From positions 3,832,501-3,896,500 of the forward strand of contig NZ_CP135921.1 in NCBI RefSeq assembly GCF_032397745.1: a stretch of DNA of 64,000 nucleotides. The letters run 5' to 3'. This document shows, piece by piece, positions 32,869 to 41,539 of this stretch. The stretch comes from Bradyrhizobium prioriisuperbiae (GTDB taxonomy: Bacteria; Pseudomonadota; Alphaproteobacteria; Rhizobiales; Xanthobacteraceae). Numbering within the stretch: the first letter of the stretch is position 1; every line of letters starts with the position of its first letter. The notes under the pieces were generated by a model, which saw only the letters and a program-made list of their open reading frames with translations, ran no database searches and had not been told where the DNA came from. Made by a program: the position numbers and the translations under genes.

Positions 32869-34419
32869 ATGAGCGGCATCGGCAAGAAGCTGTCTTCTCT
32901 CGACGCATCCTTTCTCTATCTCGAAACCCCCGAAATGCCCATGCATGTCGGGAGCATGGCGATCTTCAAACTCAAGGAGGGCTATGAGGGCAGTTTCTTC
33001 GAGGACTTCAAGGCGATGATCGCGGAGCGGCTGCATATCGCGCCGATCCTGAAGTCGCGCCTCGCCAAGACGCCGCTCGACATCGATCATCCGAGCTGGG
33101 TCGAAGACGACCAGTTCGATATCGACCGCCACATCTTCCGCGCCAGCCTGCCGGCGCCGCACGATCGCGCCACTCTCGAGCGCATCGTCGGCTGGATGCA
33201 TGCCAAGCTGTTGAACCGGGCCCGCCCGCTGTGGGAATTCTACGTGTTCGAGGGCATGGCCAACAACGAGGTCGGGCTCTATTCCAAGATGCACCATGCC
33301 GCGATTGACGGCGGCGCGGGCGCGGCGCTGACCGCCATCATCTATGATGCGACCCCGGTGCCGCGGAAGATTCCGCAGGCGCCGCCGCAGGCCAAGCCCG
33401 AGCGCGAGGCGCGCGACATCGCCGCCGACTTCATCGATTCCTATCAGCAGATCTGGCGGCAGCCGTTCGATATGTCGGCCGGGATCAAGTCCCTCGATCT
33501 GCCGCGCACCGGCAAGAGCGATCTGGGATCGGTACTGTTCGACAATGCGATGATGCAGATCGAAACTGCGGTCAAGTTCGCGGGCGGCATCCCGACCGTG
33601 CTCAAGAGCGTGTCGGAGATGGTCACCAAGGTGGCGGATCCGAAGGCGCGCGAGAGCATTTCCAGCATGATCTCGCCCTCCACCATCCTCAACAAGTCGA
33701 TCTCCTCGGAGCGCAGCTTCGCCGCAGTGTCAGTATCGCTGTCGGAATCCAAGGCGGTCGCCAAGCAGGCGGGCGGCAAGCTGAACGACGTGGTGCTGGC
33801 GCTGTCCAGCGGCGTGCTGCGCCGTTATCTCAGCGAGCGCAACGCGCTACCGACCCGCTCGCTCACCGCCGGCGTGCCGATCTCGCTGCGTGAAGAGGGC
33901 AATGCCGACGCCAACAACCAGGTGTTCGGCATGGTGTGCTCGATCGCCACCAATGTTGCCGATCCCAAGGAGCGGCTGCAGACCATCATCGGCGAATCGA
34001 CCAAGTCCAAGGAGATGTCGCATCCGCTGCGCGCCCTGGTGCCGCAGATGTCGAACGTCTCGATGCTGGGCTCGCCGATCCTGGTGCAGGTGCTGGCGCT
34101 GCTCTACAGCCGCTCCAACCTCTCCGACGTGCTGCCGCCGACCGCCAATGTGACGATCTCCAACGTTCCGGGACCGCGGCAAACGCTTTATGCGGTGGGC
34201 GCGGAGCTGCTGAACATCTTCCCGGTGTCGATCTCGGCCCATGGCCTGGCACTGAATATCACCGTGCAGAGCTACCGCGATCAGCTCGACTTCGGCTTCA
34301 TCGCCGGGGCGAACATCATTCCCCATGTGCAGGAGCTCGCCGACATGCTGCCGCGCGAACTGGAGCTGCTGGTCAAGGCCTATGCCCAGCCAGCGCCGGT
34401 CCAGAGCGCGGCGAATTGA
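32869..34419 (+). CDS. Wax ester synthase / diacylglycerol acyltransferase (WS/DGAT)
   Basis: A 516-residue bifunctional acyltransferase. The catalytic HHAAIDG motif (HHxxxDG) is near residues 142-148. The family N-terminus LSSLDASFLYLETPEMPMHVGSM, the middle LNDVVLALSSGVLRRYL and the conserved ANVTISNVPGPRQTLY near the C-terminus are all present. It transfers acyl groups from acyl-CoA to fatty alcohols or diacylglycerol, giving wax esters or triacylglycerols at the inner membrane or lipid bodies. GGAGGA precedes the ATG. An acyl-CoA ligase and a fatty-acid-type P450 encoded downstream could supply or modify the substrates. No fatty acyl-CoA reductase is seen in the window. Confidence 0.93.
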   Translation: MSGIGKKLSSLDASFLYLETPEMPMHVGSMAIFKLKEGYEGSFFEDFKAMIAERLHIAPILKSRLAKTPLDIDHPSWVEDDQFDIDRHIFRASLPAPHDRATLERIVGWMHAKLLNRARPLWEFYVFEGMANNEVGLYSKMHHAAIDGGAGAALTAIIYDATPVPRKIPQAPPQAKPEREARDIAADFIDSYQQIWRQPFDMSAGIKSLDLPRTGKSDLGSVLFDNAMMQIETAVKFAGGIPTVLKSVSEMVTKVADPKARESISSMISPSTILNKSISSERSFAAVSVSLSESKAVAKQAGGKLNDVVLALSSGVLRRYLSERNALPTRSLTAGVPISLREEGNADANNQVFGMVCSIATNVADPKERLQTIIGESTKSKEMSHPLRALVPQMSNVSMLGSPILVQVLALLYSRSNLSDVLPPTANVTISNVPGPRQTLYAVGAELLNIFPVSISAHGLALNITVQSYRDQLDFGFIAGANIIPHVQELADMLPRELELLVKAYAQPAPVQSAAN

Positions 34420-34432
34420 GCGACTTAATCTT

Positions 34433-34512
34433 GTAGCCCGGATGAGCGCAGCGATATCCGGGGGCCGCCCATGAGGCTCAATCCCGGATGTCGCTTCGCT
34501 CATCCGGGCTAC
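34433..34512. repeat. REP-like palindrome, family A (copy 2)
   Basis: Opens with GTAGCCCGGATGAGCGCAGC and closes with GCTTCGCTCATCCGGGCTAC. It lies between the WS/DGAT and epoxide-hydrolase-like genes, both on the plus strand. Confidence 0.87.
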
Positions 34513-34558
34513 GTCGACCACCTCCGCCGACCCCTTCGATGCCACACAGGTTCACATC

Positions 34559-35578
34559 ATGCCCGTTATGACAGAGATGCCGCCGCTGCAGTTCGCCGAC
34601 ACCAACGGCATCCGCATGGGGTATTACGACGCCGGACCGAAGGACGATCCCATCCCCATGGTGCTCTGCCATGGCTGGCCGGAGATCGCGTTTTCCTGGC
34701 GGCACCAGATCAAGGCGCTGAGCGAGGCGGGTATCCGCGTCATCGCGCCGGACCAGCGCGGGTATGGCGCGACGGAACGCCCAGCTGCTGTCGAAGCCTA
34801 CGATCTCGAGCACCTGACCGGCGATCTTGTCGGCCTGCTCGATCATCTGAAAATCGACAAGGCGATCTTCGTCGGCCATGATTGGGGTGGCTTCGTGGTG
34901 TGGCAGATGCCGCTGCGGCATCTTGCGCGGGTGGCCGGCGTGGTCGGTGTCAACACCCCGCACACCGACCGGGCGCCGGCCGATCCGATTTCGCTGTTTC
35001 GCAAGCGGTTCGGCGACCAGATGTATATCGTTCAATTCCAGGATCCCGCCCGCGAGCCCGACCGGATCTTCGAAAGCCGGATCGACGCGGCCTTCGATTT
35101 CTTCATGCGCAAGCCGCCGCCGATGCGCAGTCCGCCGCCGGCAAGCGCGCCGCCGGCGGAAGCGCCGACCGCCGGTGTTGGCGCGCCGCCAAAAGCCAAT
35201 CTGGCGTTCCCGCAGATGGTCGCCGGCTACGATGCGACCAAGGATCCGCGGACGCCGATCCTGACGCCCGAGGAGAAGCAGGTGTTCGTCGATACCTTCA
35301 CCAAAAGCGGCTTCACCGGTGGCATCAACTGGTATCGCAACATGAGCCGGAACTGGGAGCGCTCCGTCGGGATGGACCATACGGTGCGGGTGCCGTCGCT
35401 GATGATTATGGCGGAAAACGACATGGTGCTGCCGCCGTCCGCCGCCGACGGCATGGAAAAGATCGTTCCCGATCTGGAAAAGTACCTGGTGCGCAACAGC
35501 GGCCACTGGACCCAGCAGGAGCAACCCGAGGAGGTCAGCGCCAAGCTGATCGAGTGGCGTCGGCGCCGTTTTGGCTAG
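34559..35578 (+). CDS. Epoxide hydrolase-like alpha/beta hydrolase
   Basis: A 339-residue alpha/beta hydrolase of the epoxide hydrolase / haloalkane dehalogenase branch. The HGWPE oxyanion motif is at about 39-43, the nucleophile is Asp in VGHDWGGFVVW (about 108), and the His is in NSGHWTQQEQP near the C-terminus. An Asp nucleophile excludes a simple esterase. The cap region contains an unusual Pro-rich stretch (KPPPMRSPPPASAPPAEAP, roughly residues 184-204). The ATG at 34559 or an ATG three codons later may be used. Its neighbours make fatty acid or epoxide substrates plausible, for example epoxides formed by the P450. The stop lies inside a perfect palindrome. Confidence 0.85.
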   Translation: MPVMTEMPPLQFADTNGIRMGYYDAGPKDDPIPMVLCHGWPEIAFSWRHQIKALSEAGIRVIAPDQRGYGATERPAAVEAYDLEHLTGDLVGLLDHLKIDKAIFVGHDWGGFVVWQMPLRHLARVAGVVGVNTPHTDRAPADPISLFRKRFGDQMYIVQFQDPAREPDRIFESRIDAAFDFFMRKPPPMRSPPPASAPPAEAPTAGVGAPPKANLAFPQMVAGYDATKDPRTPILTPEEKQVFVDTFTKSGFTGGINWYRNMSRNWERSVGMDHTVRVPSLMIMAENDMVLPPSAADGMEKIVPDLEKYLVRNSGHWTQQEQPEEVSAKLIEWRRRRFG

Positions 35579-35613
35579 AGCCCCGTTCCGATTCTATCGG
35601 AACGGGGCTCTAG
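35575..35613. terminator. 18-bp perfect palindrome overlapping the stop codon
   Basis: CTAGAGCCCCGTTCCGAT (35575-35592) and its exact reverse complement (35596-35613) surround TCT. The left arm includes the TAG stop of the epoxide-hydrolase-like gene. No long T-run follows, though TATTTCGTTTT comes shortly after, so it may end transcription. It directly adjoins the family C repeat. Confidence 0.65.
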
Positions 35614-35620
35614 TATTTCG

Positions 35621-35672
35621 TTTTGACGCGTTTTCTTGACGCGAACCGGTACCCACTTCGCTGGAAAACGCT
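35621..35672 (-). repeat. Dispersed repeat, family C (copy 3, inverted)
   Basis: Read on the minus strand it starts AGCGTTTTCCAGCGAAGTGG and ends GAAAACGCGTCAAAA, matching the copies at 26507 and 32709 in the opposite direction. Confidence 0.85.
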
Positions 35673-35774
35673 CTAATCGAGCGGTTGCTCGATTATATTT
35701 GACGGCGGAGGCGCGACGCAGAACAATGCCTGAAAAACCCCGGCTCAACCGGGACCGGACAAATGGGGAGGCAT

Positions 35775-37472
35775 ATGAGCGCAATCTGGCTTTCGAGTTA
35801 TCCGGCCGGCGTGCCCGGCAAGGTCGACACCACGGGTTACGCCTCGCTGGTGTCACTGTTCGAGGAAAGCTTCCAGAAATACCGGGATCGCGACGCCTAT
35901 GCCTGCCTCGGCAAGCGCCATACCTATGGCCAGATCGACCGGCTGTCGCGTGATCTCGCCGCCTGGCTGCAGGGTTGCGGGCTGAAGCAGGGCGACCGGG
36001 TCGCCATCATGATGCCGAACCTGCCGCAATATCCCGTTGCGGCCGCCGCCGTGCTGCGCGGCGGCTTTATCGCTGTGAACGTCAATCCGCTGTATACGCC
36101 GCGCGAACTCGAGCATCAGCTCAAGGATTCCGGCGCGAAGGCGATCATCATTCTGGAGAATTTCGCCAACACCCTCGCGGACGTGGTCGCGCGCTCTCCC
36201 ATCAAGCACGTCGTGGTGGCCAAGACCGGCGACCTGTTCGGGTTTCCCAAGCGCAGCCTGGTCAACTATGTCGCCGGCAAGAACACCCCGACCTATTCGT
36301 TGCCGGGCGCGGTCTGGTTTCGCCGGGCGCTGGCGGAAGGCGCACGGCTGCCGTTCGTCAAGCCGACCATCGGCCGCGACGACGTCGCCGTGCTGCAATA
36401 CACCGGCGGCACCACCGGCCTGTCCAAGGGCGCGACGCTGACCCACGGTGCGCTGATATCGGCGGTGCTGTCCTCGGAAGCCTGGGTGCAGCCCGCGCTG
36501 AAGCGGCGCAAGATGACCGGGCAGGCGACGTTCGTCTGCGCGCTGCCGCTCTATCACGTGTTCGCCTTCATCTCCTGCGCGCTGTTGGCGATGCGGATCG
36601 GCGGCCTCAATGTGCTGATTCCCAATCCGCGTGACATGGCCGGCATGATCAAGGATTTGGCCAAATACAAGATCCACTTCTTTCCCGCCGTGAACACCCT
36701 GTTCAATGGGCTGGCCAACCATGCCGACGTCGGCAAGCTGAATTTCTCCGAACTGATGGTGTCCAATGGCGGCGGCACCGCGGTGCAGGAGGCGGTGGCG
36801 CGGCAGTGGCTGAAGGCCACCGGCTGTCCGATCGTGGAGGGCTATGGCCTGTCGGAGACCTGTTCGGGCGTGACCTGCAATCCCACCGATTCCGATGCCT
36901 TCACCGGCACCATCGGATTGCCGCTGCCCAATGTCGAGATCAGGATTCTCGACGACGAGGGCAAGGAGCTCGCGGTCGGCGAGGCCGGCGAGATCGCCAT
37001 CCGCGCGCCGCAGGTGATGTCCGGTTATTGGGGGCGCCCGGATGAGACGGCCAGCGTGATGACCCCGGACGGCTTCTTTAAGTCCGGCGACATCGGCATC
37101 ATGGACAGCCGCGGTTACATCAAGATCGTCGACCGGAAGAAGGACATGATCCTGGTGTCGGGCTTCAATGTCTATCCCTCCGAGGTGGAGGCCGTCGCCT
37201 TCGAGCATCCCGGCGTGCTGGAATGCGCGGCGATCGGCGTGCCCGATGCGAAGTCCGGCGAGGCCGTGATGCTGTTCGTGGTGCGCAAGGATCCCAACCT
37301 CAGGAGCGACGACGTGATGTCGTTCTGCAAGCGCCAGCTTGCGGGATACAAAATGCCACGCATGGTCGAATTCCGCGACACCTTGCCCAAGACCAATGTC
37401 GGCAAGATCCTGCGCCGGGAGCTGCGCGACGAAGTGATGCGGGCCAAAGCCGAGATCAAGGCGGCATCCTGA
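35775..37472 (+). CDS. Long-chain fatty acid-CoA ligase (FadD-like)
   Basis: A 565-residue adenylate-forming enzyme. The AMP-binding P-loop is YTGGTTGLSKGATLTH, motif 2 is GYGLSETCSGV, and the hinge and C-terminal signature are YIKIVDRKKDMILVSGFNVYPSEVE followed by the acyl-adenylate Lys region PKTNVGKILRREL. It activates fatty acids to acyl-CoA for beta-oxidation or ester synthesis. GGGGAGG lies only 3 bases before the ATG at 35775, so an upstream in-frame ATG at 35763 is possible. It precedes the P450 gene by 63 bases, and the two may share a transcript. Confidence 0.93.
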   Translation: MSAIWLSSYPAGVPGKVDTTGYASLVSLFEESFQKYRDRDAYACLGKRHTYGQIDRLSRDLAAWLQGCGLKQGDRVAIMMPNLPQYPVAAAAVLRGGFIAVNVNPLYTPRELEHQLKDSGAKAIIILENFANTLADVVARSPIKHVVVAKTGDLFGFPKRSLVNYVAGKNTPTYSLPGAVWFRRALAEGARLPFVKPTIGRDDVAVLQYTGGTTGLSKGATLTHGALISAVLSSEAWVQPALKRRKMTGQATFVCALPLYHVFAFISCALLAMRIGGLNVLIPNPRDMAGMIKDLAKYKIHFFPAVNTLFNGLANHADVGKLNFSELMVSNGGGTAVQEAVARQWLKATGCPIVEGYGLSETCSGVTCNPTDSDAFTGTIGLPLPNVEIRILDDEGKELAVGEAGEIAIRAPQVMSGYWGRPDETASVMTPDGFFKSGDIGIMDSRGYIKIVDRKKDMILVSGFNVYPSEVEAVAFEHPGVLECAAIGVPDAKSGEAVMLFVVRKDPNLRSDDVMSFCKRQLAGYKMPRMVEFRDTLPKTNVGKILRRELRDEVMRAKAEIKAAS

Positions 37473-37535
37473 TCGCCACCGCCTATTGAATTGATTTATA
37501 GAATTGGCCCCTTGTCGGGCAGGAGAGAAGAGAGA

Positions 37536-40500
37536 ATGGCGTCCCAGAACAAGCTCGGTCCGATCCCGCACCCGCCGAAAAAGCCGGTGGTCGGCAACAT
37601 GCTGTCCGTCGATGCCTCCGCCCCGGTGCAGGATCTCGTCAGGATGTCAAAAGAGCTCGGGCCGATTTTCTGGCTCGACATGATGGGCACGCCGATGGTG
37701 ATCGTGTCGGGCGCGGCGCTGGTCGATGAGCTCAGTGACGAGAAGCGTTTCGACAAGGCGGTGCGTGGCCCGCTGCGCCGTATCCGGGCGTTGGCCGGCG
37801 ACGGCCTGTTCACGGCCGATACCAAGGAACCGAACTGGAGCAAGGCCCACAACATCCTGATGACGCCGTTCGGAAACCGGGCGATGCAGTCGTACCACCC
37901 GATGATGGTCGATATTGCAGAGCAACTGGCCAAGAAGTGGGAACGGCTGAACGCCGACGAGGAAATCGACGTCGTCCACGACATGACGGCCTTGACCCTG
38001 GATACCATCGGCCTGTGCGGCTTCGACTACCGCTTCAACTCGTTCTACCGCCGGGATTATCACCCCTACGTCGCGGCGCTGGTGCGTTCGCTGGAGACGG
38101 TGATGTCGATCCGCGGCATTCCGCTCGAAGGCCTGCTGCTGCGCGGCCGCAAGAACCAGATGGGCGAAGACATTGCCTTCATGAACAAGATGGTCGATGA
38201 GATCGTCGCCGAGCGCCGCAAGAATGCCGAGGCTGCTGCCGGCAAGAAGGACATGCTGGCCTCGATGGTCAGCGGCGTCGATCGCGCCACCGGCGAGCAT
38301 CTCGACGACGTCAACATTCGCTACCAGATCAACACCTTCCTGATCGCCGGCCACGAGACCACCAGCGGCCTTTTGTCCTGCGCCATTTACGCGATGCTGA
38401 AGCATCCGGAGGTGCTGCGCAAAGCCTACGAAGAAGCCGACCGGGTGCTCGGACCCGACACCGATATCAGGCCGACTTATCAGCAGGTGACCCAACTCAC
38501 CTACATCACCCAGATTCTGAAGGAAGCGCTGCGGTTGTGGCCGCCGGCACCGGCATTCGGGCTGATGCCGCTGCAGGACGAAACCATCGGCGGCCAATAC
38601 AAGCTGCGCAAAGGCACCTTTGTCACGGTGCTGGCGCTGGCGCTGCACCGCGACCCCTCGGTGTGGGGCCCGAACCCTGATCTGTTCGACCCGGAGAATT
38701 TCAGCCGCGAGGCGGAAGCCAGGCGTCCGGTGAATGCCTGGAAGCCGTTCGGCAACGGCCAGCGGGCCTGCATCGGCCGCGGCTTCGCCATGCATGAAGC
38801 CGCGCTCTGTCTCGGCATGATCCTGCAGCGCTTCAAGCTGGTCGATCACACCGGCTACCAGATGTTGCTGAAGGAAACCCTGACCATCAAGCCCGACGGC
38901 TTCAAGATCAAGGTGCGGCCGCGCACCGATCAGGATCGTACCCATACCAACGTGACCCGCGCGGCCGGCCCGGCGTCGGCGCCGTCCCAGCCGGTCGCGA
39001 GCGTGCGGCCGCGGCCCGGCCACAACACGCCGCTGATGGTGCTGTACGGTTCCAATCTCGGCACCGCGGAAGACATCGCCCATCGTGTGGCCGATCTGGC
39101 CGAGGTCAACGGCTTCGCCACCACCCTGGCGCCGCTGGACGATTTTGTCGGCAAGCTGCCTGACGCAGGCGGCGTGATCATCATCTGCGCCTCCTACAAT
39201 GGGGCTCCGCCCGACAACGCGACGCAGTTTGTGAAGTGGATCGGCGGCGACCTGCCGAAGGATGCGTTCGCCAAAGTGCGCTACGCCGTGTTCGGCTGCG
39301 GCAACAGCGATTGGCTTGCCACCTACCAGTCGATCCCGCGCCTGATCGACGAGCAATTGGCCGGGCATGGCGCGACCAGCGCCTGCGCGCGCGGCGAGGG
39401 CGATGCCCGCGACGATCTCGACGGCCAGTTCGAGACCTGGTTCAAGCAGCTGCGCGCGCTGGCGGTGAAGGAGTTCGGCGTCGACACCGGATTCCAGCGT
39501 GAGGCCAACGACGCGCCGCTGTACCAGGTCGAGCCGGTCGCCACTTCCATTCCCAACACCATTGCCGGCCTTGGCGGCGCTGCTCCCATCAAGATCGCCG
39601 TCAACGAGGAACTGCAGAGCGGCAGCGGTGGCCGCTCCACCCGGCATATCGAGGTGGAACTGCCCGAGACCATGACTTACCGGGTCGGCGACCATCTCAG
39701 CGTGGTGCCGCGCAACGATCCCGAACTGGTGGATCGTGTCGCGCGTCGCTTCGGCTTCCTGTCCACCGACCAGATCCGGCTCGGCGTGGCCGAAGGCCGC
39801 CGGGCGCAATTGCCTGTGGGACAGCCGGTGTCGGTCGGCCGGCTGCTCGCCGAATTCGTCGAGCTGCAGCAGGTGGCCACCCGCAAGCAGATCCAGATCA
39901 TGTCCGAGCACACCCGTTGCCCGATGACCAAGCCGAAGCTGGAGGCCATGGCAGGCGACGATGCGGCGTCCAACGAGCTCTACCGCGCCGAGGTGCTGGC
40001 CAAACGCAAGTCGGTGTTCAACCTGCTCGAGGACTATCCGGCCTGCGAACTGCCGTTCAACACCTACCTCGAAATGCTGTCGCTGCTGTCGCCGCGTTAT
40101 TATTCGATCTCGTCCTCGCCGCAGGCGGCCGGCGCTTCACGCTGCAGCATCACCACCGCGGTGGTCGAGGCGCCGGCGATTTCGGGGCGCGGCACCTACA
40201 AAGGCATCTGCTCGAATTATCTCGCCGGCCGCCGGGTCGGCGAAACCGTCCACGCCACGGTGAAGGAAACCAAGGCGGGCTTCCGGCTGCCGGACGACTC
40301 CGCCGTGCCTGTCATCATGATCGGGCCGGGCACGGGTCTGGCGCCGTTCCGCGGCTTCCTGCAGGAGCGCGCGGCGCGCAAGGGCCAGGGCCAAACGCTC
40401 GGGCCGGCGATGCTGTTTTTTGGCTGCCGTCATCCCGATCAGGATTTCCTCTACGCCAAGGAGCTCAAGCAATTCGCCGCCGACGGCGTTTGCGAACTGC

Positions 40501-40766
40501 ATGTCGGCTTCTCCCGCGGCGATGGTCCCAAGACCTATGTGCAGCACCTGATCGCGGCGCAGAAGGACCGGGTCTGGAGCCTGATCGAGCAGGGCGCGAT
40601 CATCTATGTCTGCGGCGACGGCGGCAAGATGGAGCCGGACGTCAAGGCGGCGCTGGTGGCGATCTATCGCGAGCGCAAGGGCACGAGCGACGACCAGGCG
40701 CTGCGCTGGATCGATGACATGGGCACGCACAATCGTTATGTGCTGGATGTGTGGGCGGGGAGCTAA
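37536..40766 (+). CDS. Self-sufficient cytochrome P450-reductase fusion (CYP102 / P450 BM3-like)
   Basis: A 1076-residue fusion. The P450 domain (1 to about 470) has the I-helix AGHETTSG (271-278), the ExxR motif EALR (330-333) and the haem-Cys loop FGNGQRACIGR with Cys near 412. A linker leads to a flavodoxin-like FMN domain (LYGSNLGTAEDIA, ASYNGAPPDNA, FGCGNSDW). The FAD/NADPH reductase domain follows (RYYSISSSP, YKGICSNYL, GPGTGLAPFRGFL, FFGCRHPDQDFLY) with the C-terminal DVWAG. All electron-transfer parts are present. CYP102 enzymes hydroxylate long-chain fatty acids near the omega end using NADPH. GGAGAGAAGAGAG precedes the ATG. The 3' end overlaps the convergent TetR stop. Confidence 0.95.
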   Translation: MASQNKLGPIPHPPKKPVVGNMLSVDASAPVQDLVRMSKELGPIFWLDMMGTPMVIVSGAALVDELSDEKRFDKAVRGPLRRIRALAGDGLFTADTKEPNWSKAHNILMTPFGNRAMQSYHPMMVDIAEQLAKKWERLNADEEIDVVHDMTALTLDTIGLCGFDYRFNSFYRRDYHPYVAALVRSLETVMSIRGIPLEGLLLRGRKNQMGEDIAFMNKMVDEIVAERRKNAEAAAGKKDMLASMVSGVDRATGEHLDDVNIRYQINTFLIAGHETTSGLLSCAIYAMLKHPEVLRKAYEEADRVLGPDTDIRPTYQQVTQLTYITQILKEALRLWPPAPAFGLMPLQDETIGGQYKLRKGTFVTVLALALHRDPSVWGPNPDLFDPENFSREAEARRPVNAWKPFGNGQRACIGRGFAMHEAALCLGMILQRFKLVDHTGYQMLLKETLTIKPDGFKIKVRPRTDQDRTHTNVTRAAGPASAPSQPVASVRPRPGHNTPLMVLYGSNLGTAEDIAHRVADLAEVNGFATTLAPLDDFVGKLPDAGGVIIICASYNGAPPDNATQFVKWIGGDLPKDAFAKVRYAVFGCGNSDWLATYQSIPRLIDEQLAGHGATSACARGEGDARDDLDGQFETWFKQLRALAVKEFGVDTGFQREANDAPLYQVEPVATSIPNTIAGLGGAAPIKIAVNEELQSGSGGRSTRHIEVELPETMTYRVGDHLSVVPRNDPELVDRVARRFGFLSTDQIRLGVAEGRRAQLPVGQPVSVGRLLAEFVELQQVATRKQIQIMSEHTRCPMTKPKLEAMAGDDAASNELYRAEVLAKRKSVFNLLEDYPACELPFNTYLEMLSLLSPRYYSISSSPQAAGASRCSITTAVVEAPAISGRGTYKGICSNYLAGRRVGETVHATVKETKAGFRLPDDSAVPVIMIGPGTGLAPFRGFLQERAARKGQGQTLGPAMLFFGCRHPDQDFLYAKELKQFAADGVCELHVGFSRGDGPKTYVQHLIAAQKDRVWSLIEQGAIIYVCGDGGKMEPDVKAALVAIYRERKGTSDDQALRWIDDMGTHNRYVLDVWAGS

Positions 40767-41446
40767 ACCGCCGCCAGCTTGGCGTCGAGATAAGCCGACA
40801 GCACCACGATCAACTCGTCGAGCAGCTTGCGCCGCTCGCCGGGCCTGCTGCGATCGAGGTTCGCGATCATCGCGCCGGTGATCGCCGACCACGCCGCCAG
40901 CATGCGGCTGCGTTCCGCTGAGGGCAGTCGCGGAAATGCCTCGCCGACCACGCGATCGAGATGGTGGGTGAGGGTGTGGCGCAGATCCCGCGCCAGGCCG
41001 TCGAAGCGGTCGTTGGACTGGCTGCGCGAGAACACGCACACGAACGCCGAGGCCTCGGCCTGGATGCCGGCAATGCCGTCCACAAGCGCTGTGATGAATT
41101 CAGTGCGATCCCGCTTCAGGCTGGCCGCATCGAGTTGCCCGCTCACCAGTGCGCGAAGGCGCTCCTGGAACTGCTCGACCAGTGCGGCGACGATATCATC
41201 CTTGCCGTCGAAAAACTGATAGATCGAGCCGACCGGAACGTCCGCGCGCTCCGCGATCAGGTTGGTCGTAAGACCATCATAACCGACCTCGCCCAGCAGC
41301 GCGCCGGTCGCCTTGAGAATGGCGTCGACCCGCGCGCGGCTGCGCGCCTGGGTCGGCAGCTTGCGCAGCCCGCGCGGCTTGTCGGGTGCGGATTTCGGCA
41401 GCCCGGCTTTCGAAGGCTCTGGGTTTGCGGGTCTCGGTTGGCGCAT
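40763..41446 (-). CDS. TetR-family repressor
   Basis: A 227-residue TetR protein. After a basic, Pro-rich N-terminus the helix-turn-helix lies at about 40-85 (ILKATGALLGEVGYDGLTTNLIAERADVPVGSIYQFFDGKDDIVAALV). The rest is the helical ligand-binding domain. The frame is open further upstream, but the ATG at 41446 gives normal spacing and leaves the operator outside the gene. It is divergent from an amidohydrolase gene and convergent with the P450 gene. In Bacillus the BM3 gene is regulated by a TetR-family protein (Bm3R1), so control of the P450 is possible, but the only visible operator is in the divergent gap. Confidence 0.9.
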   Translation of the reverse strand: MRQPRPANPEPSKAGLPKSAPDKPRGLRKLPTQARSRARVDAILKATGALLGEVGYDGLTTNLIAERADVPVGSIYQFFDGKDDIVAALVEQFQERLRALVSGQLDAASLKRDRTEFITALVDGIAGIQAEASAFVCVFSRSQSNDRFDGLARDLRHTLTHHLDRVVGEAFPRLPSAERSRMLAAWSAITGAMIANLDRSRPGERRKLLDELIVVLSAYLDAKLAAV

Positions 41447-41467
41447 GCCGCTCCATCGTTCGGCCGA

Positions 41468-41497
41468 TTGACAACATGAATATATGCTCATATTCAT
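41468..41497 (+). promoter_or_regulatory. Promoter and TetR-type operator
   Basis: The perfect inverted repeat ATGAATAT (41476-41483) and ATATTCAT (41490-41497) with a 6-base spacer lies between a -35 TTGACA (41468-41473) and a -10 TATTCA (41491-41496, 17 bp apart) that would drive the amidohydrolase gene. It is in the 93-base gap between divergent genes, 30 bases before the TetR start, so the TetR protein probably controls itself and the amidohydrolase. Confidence 0.6.
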
Positions 41498-41539
41498 ATT
41501 TGCAAGCTCCAGCTGTAGCGTTTTTTGCGGGGTTTTGTG

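Noticed and set aside
37647..39911. A 754-codon open frame on the minus strand opposite the P450 fusion
   Set aside because: It is antisense to a gene with complete P450, FMN and FAD/NADPH motifs, has no recognisable domain and reflects the strong GC bias of third codon positions.
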